A stretch of 34,563 bases of DNA from Acidobacteriaceae bacterium (GTDB taxonomy: Bacteria; Acidobacteriota; Terriglobia; Terriglobales; Acidobacteriaceae). The translations under genes were made by a program, and so were the position numbers. The notes beneath the pieces are model-generated. The model searched no databases. It saw only the letters and a program-made list of their open reading frames with translations, and had not been told where the DNA came from. The stretch is from NCBI GenBank assembly GCA_025356095.1, contig JANXUR010000090.1, positions 1 through 34,563 on the forward strand, written 5' to 3'. Shown piece by piece: positions 18,541-26,735 of this stretch (position 1 is the first letter of the stretch; every line of letters starts with the position of its first letter).

Positions 18541-19482
18541 TTAGCGCGACCCTCCCTGCCCGGTAGGCGAATCGCTGGTGCCTGATAACGGCGCTGCCAC
18601 AGGAGCCACCCTCGGCGCGGCGGCCGGAGAGGCGGCGGGAGAGGTGACGGGAGCAGCCACCGCTGCAAACGCAGGGTCAACCCAGAGGTCACCCTCGTGG
18701 CGCAAATCCAACAGCCATGCGTCCAAGGTGCGGTTCAGGGCGCGCTCGGTCAAAATTTCGCGAATTTTAGGCGCAACTTGTGCGAGGGGTGCGGGTGCGA
18801 TATTTTTCTCGCGCAGCTTGGGCAGTAGCTCACCGGTGTAGTAGCGCTCCACTTCGTCCTCGCCGACCTGCAACCCGGGACGCAGACGCGCTTCCACCAC
18901 GCGCTCCAGATCGAAGTCAGCAGCCAGATATTGCGCCAACTCCGCCTCACTGACGCCATAACTGGCCAGCCGCGCTTGCCATTCTGCCTCGTCTTTGGCC
19001 ACCGCGGGGAAATCTGCCAGCGGAACTGCCGGGGTAGCTACCCCGGAATCTGCACCTGCGCTGGCGCTGAAGCCTGCACTGGCACTGGCAGGCACCCGGT
19101 GCCGGGCATCCTCCGCTTTCAGTTCGGCAATTTTCTGCTGCACCGCCGGGGCATCGGGATTCGTCGGCTTCACCACCGCACCTTCTCCGCGCAGGAACTC
19201 ATGCTCAATCAGGCGATCCAGCGAGCGCTGCACCTCAACCGGCGTAGCCTCTGCTTCCGCCAGCTTGCGCCCCGCCAACAAGGCGCTGCAGCGCACTTCG
19301 CCATCCAGGTCGCTCTGCAGAATCAAGCGGCCATTCACCTTGGCGATGATGCGCTCAATCACGTCGCCGCTGAAGCTGGGGGCGGCAGTGGCAAGCAACA
19401 GCAGCACCACTGCGGCCACCTTGCCTGCCCGTGTGCTTACCAGCCTGCCCGCGCGATCCTCGAAACTAAATCCTAACTTCAA
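18541..19482 (-). CDS. SurA-like periplasmic chaperone without a PPIase domain
   Basis: This 313-residue protein has a long signal peptide (cleavage near residue 38, SFS-GD). A SurA N-terminal chaperone-type segment (DVIERIIAKVNGRLILQSDLD; LDRLIEHEFLRGEG) is followed by a low-complexity Ala/Ser insert at about 130-160. A C-terminal helical part has SEAELAQYLAADFDLERVVEARLRP (split here by the insert only upstream) and an Ala/Pro tail. No parvulin isomerase domain is seen, so it would act purely as a holdase for outer-membrane clients. It starts with TTG at 19482, overlapping the Omp85 stop codon by 4 nt (TTGA), and ends one base before tamB, implying translational coupling. Confidence 0.8.
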   Translation of the reverse strand: MKLGFSFEDRAGRLVSTRAGKVAAVVLLLLATAAPSFSGDVIERIIAKVNGRLILQSDLDGEVRCSALLAGRKLAEAEATPVEVQRSLDRLIEHEFLRGEGAVVKPTNPDAPAVQQKIAELKAEDARHRVPASASAGFSASAGADSGVATPAVPLADFPAVAKDEAEWQARLASYGVSEAELAQYLAADFDLERVVEARLRPGLQVGEDEVERYYTGELLPKLREKNIAPAPLAQVAPKIREILTERALNRTLDAWLLDLRHEGDLWVDPAFAAVAAPVTSPAASPAAAPRVAPVAAPLSGTSDSPTGQGGSR

Positions 19483-22400
19483 AATGTTTGCCCTATGCTG
19501 AAAAAGATGTTGTAGTGTCGGCCCGTCTTTACGTAAGGGTTGGTCGGCGACCGCACCGGATACACCGGAGGATTGATGTTATAGCCGAAGTCCACGCTTA
19601 CCGGGCCAATGGGCGTCTTGTAGCGCAAGCCGGTACCGACCGATTGTGAAAGATAATTCAGATTGCAGTCGCCAGAGATCGCCCCGCAGCCGCTCTTGTC
19701 CTGCTTGAAGCGCGTGATTCCTCCCAGCAAATGGTTCGCGCTGTCAAATACGTTGCCGGAATCGTGAAAGAGTACAAAGCTAATATCGTTGCCCAAAACG
19801 CCCAACTGCCAGGGCGGCAACCGCAGCTCAAAGCTATTGAGGAAGAGCGCAGCACCACCCACCGGAAGTCCAGAAACCGAGTCGCGCGGCCCCGCCTGAT
19901 TAAAGCCAAAGCCGCGGTGGGTAGTACTGCCACCCGCGTAAAAACGCTCCGGCAGCGGGATGAAGGCCGTGTTGCCAAAGATGTTTTCCAGCCCAACCCG
20001 GGTAGAGCGTGCCAAGACGAAGCGCTTATGAATGCGATGATAGGTGGAGTTCTGTAGCAACACCCGGCTAAAGTCTGCTTCCGAGCCAAAGAAGCCCGCT
20101 GCCAGTCCTAGATCCACCGTAGTGTAGTTGCCACGCTTCGTATCAATCGGATTGTCGCGATGGTCACGGATATAAGTAAAGCTGGGCAAGCCCACCCGCA
20201 CCGGTTGCGACAGCAACGGCGCCGTCTCCGGGTCAAACGCGGTCGCAAAGTCTTTTGCCCGAACCCTGCGATAGGTGTAGCGATAAAGCATGGTGGTAGA
20301 AGGGTTCAGCGCCTGCTCGGCTTGCACCGATGCCTCCAGCCTTTCCGAGGTAAACGTATTCACATCCAGCGTGTTGTCATAAAGCAGGGTTGTCGTCAGG
20401 CGCAGTGCCGGACGCCGCAACAGGTGGGGCGCATCCCAACTAATCAAGCCTCGCTGTTGCAGCCGCCCCAGACGCGAGCGGAACAGCAGCGTCTGCTCGC
20501 GGCCAAATAAGTTGGTTCGAGTCACGTCGAGTGATACTCGCGGGCTCACTCCGGTATTGCCATTGGTGGAGCTGCCACTGGGCTGGCCAGTTTCAAATTC
20601 CAATCCCAGTCCGTAACTGAACGTCCATCGCTTCGCCTCTGTCAATCCAATCACAATATTCTTCTGCCGCTCGTCGCCTGCCGGATTCTGAATCGCTACA
20701 TTCACTTCACTGAACAGGCCCAGATCATAGAGCCGCCGCTGCGCGTCCAGCAGATTCAATTGATTCAGCGGGCCGCCCCGCTCCAGCTTCAGTTCCCGCT
20801 GCACCACAAACGGCCGCGTATAGTTCAACCCTGTCACATAAACGTCGCGAATCTCACTCTGCCGCCCCTCGGTCAAGCGATATATCAATTGCACGCGAGT
20901 CGGATCTTCAGCTACCGGAGCCACCGACGATTCAAACACCACACTCGAAAATCCTCGCTCAAAGTAGGCATTCAACACCGCGTCGCGATCGCCTTCCACA
21001 TTTACCTGCGAGAACGGCTGCCCCTCGGCGTCGCCAATCACCGTCCGCAAGTCCTCAGTACTTACGCTCTGGTTGCCCTCAAACTTCAGGCTCACCACCC
21101 GAGTCTGCTGACCTTCTTCAATCTGGTAGGTCACCCCCAGATCGCCGCCCTCGCCGCCAAAGTTGTCATGCACACTGGTTGTAACCCGCACGTTGGCAAA
21201 GCCGTTGGAAATGTACAACCCCTCGATGGTAGCTTTGTCGCGTGCCATCAGCGACTGGCTGTACAAACCTTGCGAAAGCTTTTGGCTCGAAATCACCCCT
21301 CCAGCTGCCTGCACCAATAACCGATCCCGCAGCAGCTTGTCTTCGAAGTATTGGTTCCCCAGAATCTCCACCTGCTCCACTCGGTGCCGGTCACCACGCT
21401 CCACCGTGTACACCAAACGCAAGCTCCCGGATTTATCGTCTACACTGGCTGGCGGCGTCACCTTGGCGTCAAAATACCCGTGGGTCTGCAAAAAGTCGCG
21501 CAGGTTGCGCGCTCCTTCATTGATTAGGTCGTCGTCCACCGAATTCTCTTCGAAAATCGGGATCAATTCCTTGATCTGGCTGTTGGTCACTTTGTAGCCT
21601 TCCACGGCGATGCTCACCTTCGGCCCCGGCACAATGTGGAAAGTAAAATCTACAGTGTTGCGCTCGCGATGCGGCTCCCGCTGTACGATGGAAACTTGCG
21701 CCATTAGATAACTTCGCTTTTGGTAGTAACGCCGCAACCGCTTCAGCGCCTTGGTTAGAAGTTGAGCCGTCACTTCGTCCCCCGGATGCACCCCCGCCGC
21801 ATCCTCAATCGCCTCCCGGTCAGAAGCAGCTTCCCCTTGAATTTCCAGCTTGCCCACCCGTGCGGAAGGGCCGGTGGTCACCTGAAAGGCCAGCTTCACC
21901 TGCTGGGTCTTGGGGTCGAAATCCTTGCCCACGCTCAACTCGGGATGCAAGAAGCCCTCTTCAGTCAGCGTAGTGCGAATGCGCTTCTGTGCCCGATCTA
22001 GCTTGCCTTCGCTGTAGGGCTCACCCAGCTCCAGCTTGCTGACGTTCAAAATCTGCACTGAGGTGGGTCGCCGGGGTGCGGGGTCGGCTACGTGCACTTC
22101 GCCGATGAAGTAGTTAGGCTCCACTACGAAGGTCACGTTTACGCCGTCCGCGCCGTTCACCTCCGCTTCCACCTGAATGGTGGCAAAACGGCCCGAGGCA
22201 TTCAGCGCTGCCACCGCTTGGTGAACCTTTCCGGCATCCAGCGGTTCGCCTACCTTCAACCCCAGACCTTGCCCGATCTGGCTGAGTGGCACTTGGGTAC
22301 CCCGCAGAGAGAGTTCGCGTACGATGCGTCCTTCATAGGACGCCCGGATCGACTGCGCCGGCGGCGAAGGCGGAGCGGCAACCGGCGCATCGGGCTGGTC

Positions 22401-22568
22401 TTGTGTCTGGGTCTGGGTCTGGGTCTGGGTCTGGGTCTGGGCCTCTGTCTGGGTCTGAGCCCGGGCATACGCGCGTGCTCCGCCCAGGAACCCTATCGCC
22501 ACAGCCAGCAGCATCGGGACCACAGCCCGTAGAGCCGTCGAGGCTGTCTGCCAAATCGTTATGCGCAA
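19479..22568 (-). CDS. Omp85-family outer-membrane assembly protein (BamA/TamA-like)
   Basis: This is a 1029-residue protein from a TTG at 22568 that has AAGGA 7 nt upstream and gives a signal peptide (1-37, cleavage near YARA-Q). A Gln-Thr repeat (38-56) follows. About 75-645 can be divided into seven POTRA-like repeats, against five in E. coli BamA and three in TamA. The rest (about 646-1029) is the Omp85 beta-barrel, with the conserved RGF of loop 6 in GGSTTHRGFGF (about 885-888) and the final aromatic GQTF. Two Cys near 961 and 968 may form a loop disulfide. It could be the main BamA or the TamA-like partner of the adjacent TamB. An in-frame TTG at 22751 is less likely because it adds non-signal sequence. 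Confidence 0.9.
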   Translation of the reverse strand: MRITIWQTASTALRAVVPMLLAVAIGFLGGARAYARAQTQTEAQTQTQTQTQTQTQDQPDAPVAAPPSPPAQSIRASYEGRIVRELSLRGTQVPLSQIGQGLGLKVGEPLDAGKVHQAVAALNASGRFATIQVEAEVNGADGVNVTFVVEPNYFIGEVHVADPAPRRPTSVQILNVSKLELGEPYSEGKLDRAQKRIRTTLTEEGFLHPELSVGKDFDPKTQQVKLAFQVTTGPSARVGKLEIQGEAASDREAIEDAAGVHPGDEVTAQLLTKALKRLRRYYQKRSYLMAQVSIVQREPHRERNTVDFTFHIVPGPKVSIAVEGYKVTNSQIKELIPIFEENSVDDDLINEGARNLRDFLQTHGYFDAKVTPPASVDDKSGSLRLVYTVERGDRHRVEQVEILGNQYFEDKLLRDRLLVQAAGGVISSQKLSQGLYSQSLMARDKATIEGLYISNGFANVRVTTSVHDNFGGEGGDLGVTYQIEEGQQTRVVSLKFEGNQSVSTEDLRTVIGDAEGQPFSQVNVEGDRDAVLNAYFERGFSSVVFESSVAPVAEDPTRVQLIYRLTEGRQSEIRDVYVTGLNYTRPFVVQRELKLERGGPLNQLNLLDAQRRLYDLGLFSEVNVAIQNPAGDERQKNIVIGLTEAKRWTFSYGLGLEFETGQPSGSSTNGNTGVSPRVSLDVTRTNLFGREQTLLFRSRLGRLQQRGLISWDAPHLLRRPALRLTTTLLYDNTLDVNTFTSERLEASVQAEQALNPSTTMLYRYTYRRVRAKDFATAFDPETAPLLSQPVRVGLPSFTYIRDHRDNPIDTKRGNYTTVDLGLAAGFFGSEADFSRVLLQNSTYHRIHKRFVLARSTRVGLENIFGNTAFIPLPERFYAGGSTTHRGFGFNQAGPRDSVSGLPVGGAALFLNSFELRLPPWQLGVLGNDISFVLFHDSGNVFDSANHLLGGITRFKQDKSGCGAISGDCNLNYLSQSVGTGLRYKTPIGPVSVDFGYNINPPVYPVRSPTNPYVKTGRHYNIFFSIGQTF
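22405..22440. repeat. 6-bp x 6 microsatellite in the Omp85 gene
   Basis: Six perfect GTCTGG units, with further imperfect ones to about 22456, encode the Gln-Thr run just after the signal peptide on the minus strand. Copy-number changes would keep the frame and only change the length of a linker. Confidence 0.9.
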
Positions 22569-22796
22569 CGTTCCATCCTTGCCACAATCCTTGCCTAAAT
22601 TGCCAAAAACGGGAAATATCGAGTGCGTGCCCTGCCGTTCACACACCTTCCAGTGACGCAACTTCCGTTGACGTAACACCGAGCGAGGTAACACCAAGCG
22701 CAGCGGTTCCGGGTTGTGCGAGCCCTGCATCGTAAGCTTGCAAAACCGCAAAAGGCAGCTGACTTCCGCAGATTCATTTGCGGCTACCTATCCTTC

Positions 22797-22802
22797 TATA
22801 AT
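22797..22802 (+). promoter_or_regulatory. Possible -10 box for the ThiF/MoeB gene
   Basis: A perfect TATAAT lies 16 nt before the ATG at 22819. The -35 region is poor. If used, the leader would be only about 10 nt, and the GGGAG ribosome site (22807-22811) would sit at its very 5' end. Confidence 0.4.
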
Positions 22803-22818
22803 AAATGGGAGACCCCAA

Positions 22819-23991
22819 ATGGACGTGCCTGATTCGACCGATCTTTCGCAGGAATTCCCCGTAGCAAGGGGCAAATGGACTGCTACCCCACCTGCACCCG
22901 CCGGGTCACCCGCCGGGTCACCCGCCGGGTCGTCCGCTGCGTCGCCCGCTGCTCCCACCGACGACCGCTACTCCCGGCAAGTGCTTTTTGCCGGCATTCG
23001 AATCGCGGGGCAAGCCCGGTTGGCCTCCTCCCGGGTTGCCATTGTGGGTTGTGGAGCCACCGGGTCAGCCCTCACCCAGTTGCTCGCTCGGGCTGGCGTG
23101 GGCAACCTCCGCATCATTGACCGCGACTACGTGGAACCCAGCAACCTGCAACGGCAGGCCCTATTCGAAGAGTCCGATGCCGCCGAATCGCTGCCCAAAG
23201 CTATCGCGGCCTCACGCCGCGTTGCGGCATTTAATTCCACAGTTTCCACAGACCCCCAAGTAGCCGACCTTACACCCGCAAATGCTCAAGTGTTACTTGA
23301 TGGATTCGATCTAATCCTCGATGGCACAGACAATTTTGAGACACGGTATTTGATAAACGATTTCGCCGTCGCCAACGCTAAGCCGTGGATTTACACAGCC
23401 GCAGTCGGCAGCTACGCCCTCACCATGAACGTGCTTCCCGGCGAAACCGCGTGTCTTTCTTGCATCTTTCCCGACCAACCGGGCGGCATGGTGGAGACTT
23501 GCGAGACCTCGGGTATTTTGAATACGGCGGTGAACCTGGCGGCCTCCATTGCCGCGACGGAGGCGCTGAAGATTCTGGTCGGAGCCACCGGCCAGCTTCG
23601 CCGGACACTGCTTTCGTTTGACGTTTGGAGCAACGAGCGTGCCGAAGTGAACGCCGATGCGCCTCGGCCCGAGTGCCGCGCCTGCGGCGAGCGCGATTTT
23701 GTCCACCTCAGAGGCAAGGGCCGCCCCCACATCACCCTCTGTGGCAGAAATTCGGTGCAGATTCACGAGCGGCACCGCCCGGTGGACTTCAGCGAACTAG
23801 AGCGGCGCCTTGCCCCTTTGGGTACCGTCCGGCACAACGATTACGTGCTCAAGTTTAACTTGAGGACTTCTAGCCAAGTCGAACACAATACGATTGAAAT
23901 GACTCTGTTTCCCGATGGTCGGGCCATCTTCAAAGGCACCACGGAGCCAGCGCTGGCACGCAGTCTTTATGCGCGGTTCGTGGGCAGCTAA
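22819..23991 (+). CDS. ThiF/MoeB-family adenylyltransferase (E1-like)
   Basis: This 390-residue protein is of the E1-like family that adenylates the C-terminus of small sulfur carriers (ThiS, MoaD) for thiamine or molybdopterin synthesis. An Ala/Pro/Ser-rich N-terminal extension contains PAGS repeats. The core begins at DRYSRQVLFAGI and has the nucleotide motif GCGATGS, the IDRDYVEPSNLQRQ region, and the Mg/ATP motif DGTDNFETRYLIND. Zinc pairs CLSC and CRAC and the catalytic-Cys region VETCETSGIL are present. The C-terminal 75 residues (ending LFPDGRAIFKGTTEPALARS) resemble the extra domain of Bacillus-type ThiF. ThiF and MoeB cannot be told apart here; no thiamine or molybdopterin gene is adjacent. 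GGGAG lies 7 nt before the chosen ATG. Confidence 0.87.
   Translation: MDVPDSTDLSQEFPVARGKWTATPPAPAGSPAGSPAGSSAASPAAPTDDRYSRQVLFAGIRIAGQARLASSRVAIVGCGATGSALTQLLARAGVGNLRIIDRDYVEPSNLQRQALFEESDAAESLPKAIAASRRVAAFNSTVSTDPQVADLTPANAQVLLDGFDLILDGTDNFETRYLINDFAVANAKPWIYTAAVGSYALTMNVLPGETACLSCIFPDQPGGMVETCETSGILNTAVNLAASIAATEALKILVGATGQLRRTLLSFDVWSNERAEVNADAPRPECRACGERDFVHLRGKGRPHITLCGRNSVQIHERHRPVDFSELERRLAPLGTVRHNDYVLKFNLRTSSQVEHNTIEMTLFPDGRAIFKGTTEPALARSLYARFVGS
22899..22946. repeat. 12-bp repeats in the 5' end of the ThiF/MoeB gene
   Basis: Two exact copies of CGCCGGGTCACC (22899-22910, 22911-22922), then two degenerate copies, encode the PAGS-type repeats of the N-terminal extension. The divergent Omp85 gene has its own repeat at the equivalent place. 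Confidence 0.8.
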
Positions 23992-24062
23992 AAGCGCACG
24001 CTCGGGTAAATCCGAAGATGGAAACAGTCCGTAGGCATGGTCAGAATTATGCGCCCAAAATA

Positions 24063-24089
24063 AACTATACGAACTTAATTCGTATAGTT
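24063..24089. promoter_or_regulatory. Perfect 11-bp inverted repeat, candidate operator
   Basis: AACTATACGAA and TTCGTATAGTT flank a 5-nt centre (CTTAA). It lies in the 355-bp gap between the ThiF/MoeB gene and the MFS gene, and is strikingly AT-rich for this genome. No T-run follows, so a terminator is less likely than a binding site for a dimeric regulator. A TATAGT -10-like hexamer overlaps its right arm. Confidence 0.5.
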
Positions 24090-24187
24090 GTGTATGGTTT
24101 CGGGCTCCTGTTGCGCCGAGCTTTCTTTTCCTGTCCGCTCACCCCCTCTCCCCCCAAAGGCTACCGCGGGCTTGCAGTCGCTTCGTC

Positions 24188-24223
24188 CCTGTGCTTCGCT
24201 TCGCCCCTGTGCTTCGCTTCGCC
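24188..24223. repeat. 18-bp x 2 direct repeat
   Basis: CCTGTGCTTCGCTTCGCC occurs twice in tandem (24188-24205, 24206-24223), with a degenerate half-copy before it. It lies upstream of the MFS gene and outside its likely coding part. Confidence 0.8.
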
Positions 24224-24346
24224 CTACGATTCTCGGTTGCCTCCTTTCCCCTTCTTTCCCCTGGCGCACATCTTCTCCCCCACAATGCTAAAATTCGCCG
24301 TTCGCTATTCTCCATTTTTGCAGTCGCTACACCCCGAGGTTTGCCG

Positions 24347-25714
24347 ATGTCCAGCTTCTCGAACGCCGTCGCTTCCCCTGACCTGCGTCCCCGGCCCAGC
24401 GCCGCCTATCGCTGGCTGGTACTGGCCGTCATCAGTATCGCGCAGGGCGGCAACTACTACATTTACGACAGTATTAACGCGCTGGAAGGCATCTTCAAAG
24501 ACCAGCTTCACTTTACCGCCGCGCAGTTTGGCTGGCTGAACACCAGCTACAGCATTGCCGCCCTGTTGACTTTGCTGGCGGGCGGCATCGTAATTGACCG
24601 CTTTGGAGCGCGGCGGGCACTGATTGTCTTTGGCGCCCTTTGCCTGGCGGGAGCTGCCATCACCGCCTACCAAGGCAGCTTCTACTGGATGGTCACTGGC
24701 CGCACGGTGCTTGGCCTTGGAGCCGAATCCATGATCGTCGCCGTCACTACGATTCTTGCCAAGTGGTTCAAAGGCAAGGAGTTGGGATTCGCCTTCGGCA
24801 TCAACCTGACCATCGCTCGTCTGGCCTCCGTCGCGGCGGACAACTCGCCCAGTTGGGCTACCTCAGCTTTTTATCCCCACGGGCTACAGAATCCGGCCAG
24901 TTGGCAGGGACCGCTGGTGGTGGCCACCATCATCGCTGCACTTTGCCTGGTCATGCCGATGCTCTACGCCTTGCTGGAAAAACGCGCCGAAGCGCTCTAC
25001 TCACTCGGCCAAGGCGGCTCAGTGGACGAGTTGAAGTGGCGCGAGATCTTCAAGTTCAGTCCCTCTTATTGGTTCATCGTAGGGCTGTGCTTTACGTTTT
25101 ATTCCGCCATCTTCCCCTTCCGGCAATTCGCCATTGATTTCTTCACCAACAAGCTGCTAGCCACACATGGGGGCGCGCTGGCCGATGCGGCGACGCAGCT
25201 CGCAGCCTTTCAGCAGGCTGGCCGCTTTAGCAGCTTGCTGCCCTTTTCGGCAATGTTCGCTACCCCACTCTTCGGCTTGATCGCCGACCGGGTCGGCCGC
25301 CGCGCCTCGCTGATGGCTTTGGCGTCGGTTCTGCTGATGCCGGTGTATTTGCTGATGCTGCGTGCCGATGTTTCGCTTTACATTCCGGTGATCATGCTGG
25401 GCATCGTGTTTTCCATGTTGCCAGCCATTTTGTGGCCCTCGGTGGCGTATGTAGTGGAGGAATCGCGGCTGGGCACCGCCTATTCTCTAATGACGTTCTT
25501 GCAGCAAATCGGCATGGCGGCATTGCCGCTGCTGATTGGCGCGGCCAACGATACCAGCCACGCGGGCATTGGAAACGCGGATGGCTACTCGCTGGGCATG
25601 TGGATATTTTCCAGCCTGGGATTCGTCGGACTGGCGTTTTCGCTGCTGCTACGGAAGGCCGAAACCGGCCCCAACGGGCATGGGTTGGAGACGATTGTGG
25701 CTAAAACGGCGTAA
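24347..25714 (+). CDS. MFS transporter, MFSD1-like
   Basis: This 455-residue inner-membrane transporter has about 12 hydrophobic helices and the MFS loop signatures GGIVIDRFGARR (between helices 2 and 3) and GLIADRVGRR (second half). The stretch GRTVLGLGAESMIVAVTTIL, then KWFKGKELGFAFGINLTIAR, closely resembles animal MFSD1, a lysosomal dipeptide uniporter, and its bacterial relatives. A peptide or amino-acid-like substrate is possible but unproven. The ATG at 24347 was preferred (GAGG 9 nt upstream; the protein then begins MSSFSNAV). A longer frame from 24191 would translate repeat sequence. A TAAAAT box at 24289-24294 may be its -10. Confidence 0.85.
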   Translation: MSSFSNAVASPDLRPRPSAAYRWLVLAVISIAQGGNYYIYDSINALEGIFKDQLHFTAAQFGWLNTSYSIAALLTLLAGGIVIDRFGARRALIVFGALCLAGAAITAYQGSFYWMVTGRTVLGLGAESMIVAVTTILAKWFKGKELGFAFGINLTIARLASVAADNSPSWATSAFYPHGLQNPASWQGPLVVATIIAALCLVMPMLYALLEKRAEALYSLGQGGSVDELKWREIFKFSPSYWFIVGLCFTFYSAIFPFRQFAIDFFTNKLLATHGGALADAATQLAAFQQAGRFSSLLPFSAMFATPLFGLIADRVGRRASLMALASVLLMPVYLLMLRADVSLYIPVIMLGIVFSMLPAILWPSVAYVVEESRLGTAYSLMTFLQQIGMAALPLLIGAANDTSHAGIGNADGYSLGMWIFSSLGFVGLAFSLLLRKAETGPNGHGLETIVAKTA

Positions 25715-25940
25715 GCGTTTTCGCGGTTATGGAATCACGTAGTCGGTTATGCGTTTTGGTAGACGCGACTATGGCATCGCGAATGCGTTTTCAAGCCGTA
25801 TTCCGAGCCTCTTTTGCGCGGTGCACTGGCAATGCATCCGCCGGCTCAGCGCTTCTCTACCAACTCCTGTATTCTGTTCAAAGTGACCTCCAGTAACCGG
25901 GCGCTGGCCTCGCAAGCCATACAACGTAAAAGGACTTAAG

Positions 25941-25960
25941 CCGCATCTACCTAAATGCGG
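25941..25960 (+). promoter_or_regulatory. Small hairpin before the sigma-factor start
   Basis: CCGCAT and ATGCGG pair around an 8-nt loop immediately before the GGGA ribosome site and TTG start of the sigma gene. It could modulate translation. The remainder of 25715-25940 shows no gene and no clear terminator. Confidence 0.3.
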
Positions 25961-25973
25961 CCGGGAATAATAT

Positions 25974-26567
25974 TTGGCACCGGCAAAACAAACAGAGAGT
26001 GCAAAGGCAGCGGAAGCGGCAGTGATCGCGCGGGCCCAACAGGGCGACGCGGCAGCCTTCCAAATGCTTTATGAAGCGCACAAACGCCGTGTGTATTCCA
26101 TCTGTCTGCGCATGGTGAATAACACCGCGGAAGCGGAGGATCTGACGCAGGAAGCATTTCTGCAACTGTTCCGCAAGATTGCGACGTTTCGCGGCGAATC
26201 GGCATTCACCACTTGGCTGCATCGCATGTCAGTGAACGTGGTGCTGATGAAGTTGCGCAAGAAGAGTCTGCCGGAAGTCTCGCTGGATGAGACGCTGGAT
26301 CCGCAGAATGAAGACGGGCCCAAGCGCGACATTGGCAAGCGGGACGACCGGCTAGCAGGCTCGATTGACCGGGTAACGCTGGAATGGGCCATCGCGGAGT
26401 TGCCCGCCGGATATCGCAAGATATTTGTGCTGCACGACGTAGATGGCTACGAACACAACGAGATTGCCACCATGATCGGTTGTTCGATTGGCAATAGTAA
26501 GTCGCAGTTGCACAAGGCACGGATGAAGTTACGCGAGCTTTTGCAGCAGAAGAACAGCCGAATGTAG
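25974..26567 (+). CDS. ECF RNA polymerase sigma factor (RpoE-like)
   Basis: This 197-residue cytoplasmic sigma factor directs RNA polymerase to stress or envelope promoters. Region 2 (about 25-95) contains [19 protein letters not shown] and [15 protein letters not shown], then [12 protein letters not shown]. Region 4 (about 135-190) contains [20 protein letters not shown], then [20 protein letters not shown], the DNA-binding helix-turn-helix. The TTG at 25974 is the first possible start after an in-frame stop and has GGGA 7 nt upstream; a GTG at 26023 would give a shorter form. A zinc anti-sigma gene follows 168 bp later, so activity is probably held in check by that membrane partner. Confidence 0.92.
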   Translation: MAPAKQTESAKAAEAAVIARAQQGDAAAFQMLYEAHKRRVYSICLRMVNNTAEAEDLTQEAFLQLFRKIATFRGESAFTTWLHRMSVNVVLMKLRKKSLPEVSLDETLDPQNEDGPKRDIGKRDDRLAGSIDRVTLEWAIAELPAGYRKIFVLHDVDGYEHNEIATMIGCSIGNSKSQLHKARMKLRELLQQKNSRM

Positions 26568-26670
26568 CCTTCACCGGCCTGAAGTGCGAACGAAGCAGAC
26601 GCGGTGGGGAGTGAGCGCATCGAAGTTTAGTAACAAGACTGAAAAAGACGACGCCTTCAGAAGATGACGA

Positions 26671-26718
26671 GAAACAAAGAAACAAAGAAACAAAGAAACA
26701 AAGAAACAAAGAAACAAA
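26671..26718. repeat. 8-bp x 6 tandem repeat before the anti-sigma gene
   Basis: Six exact GAAACAAA units lie between the sigma and anti-sigma genes, ending 17 nt before the anti-sigma ATG at 26736. Eight is not a multiple of 3. An upstream ATG at 26664 is in frame with the anti-sigma gene only for certain copy numbers, including the six seen here. Confidence 0.95.
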
Positions 26719-26735
26719 GAGAAAAGAGAAACACC

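Noticed and set aside
18540-18692. Longer TamB start at 18692
   Set aside because: It would overlap the SurA-like gene by about 150 bp and place a Pro/Arg-rich segment before the membrane anchor; the GTG coupled to the upstream stop is more plausible.
24063-24089. Resemblance of the palindrome to loxP arms (TATACGAA)
   Set aside because: The arms point the wrong way, the centre is 5 nt and not 8, and no recombinase gene is present.
23992-24346. N-terminal extension of the MFS protein from 24191
   Set aside because: The extra sequence is encoded by an 18-bp direct repeat and has no transporter-like content; the ATG at 24347 has a ribosome site.
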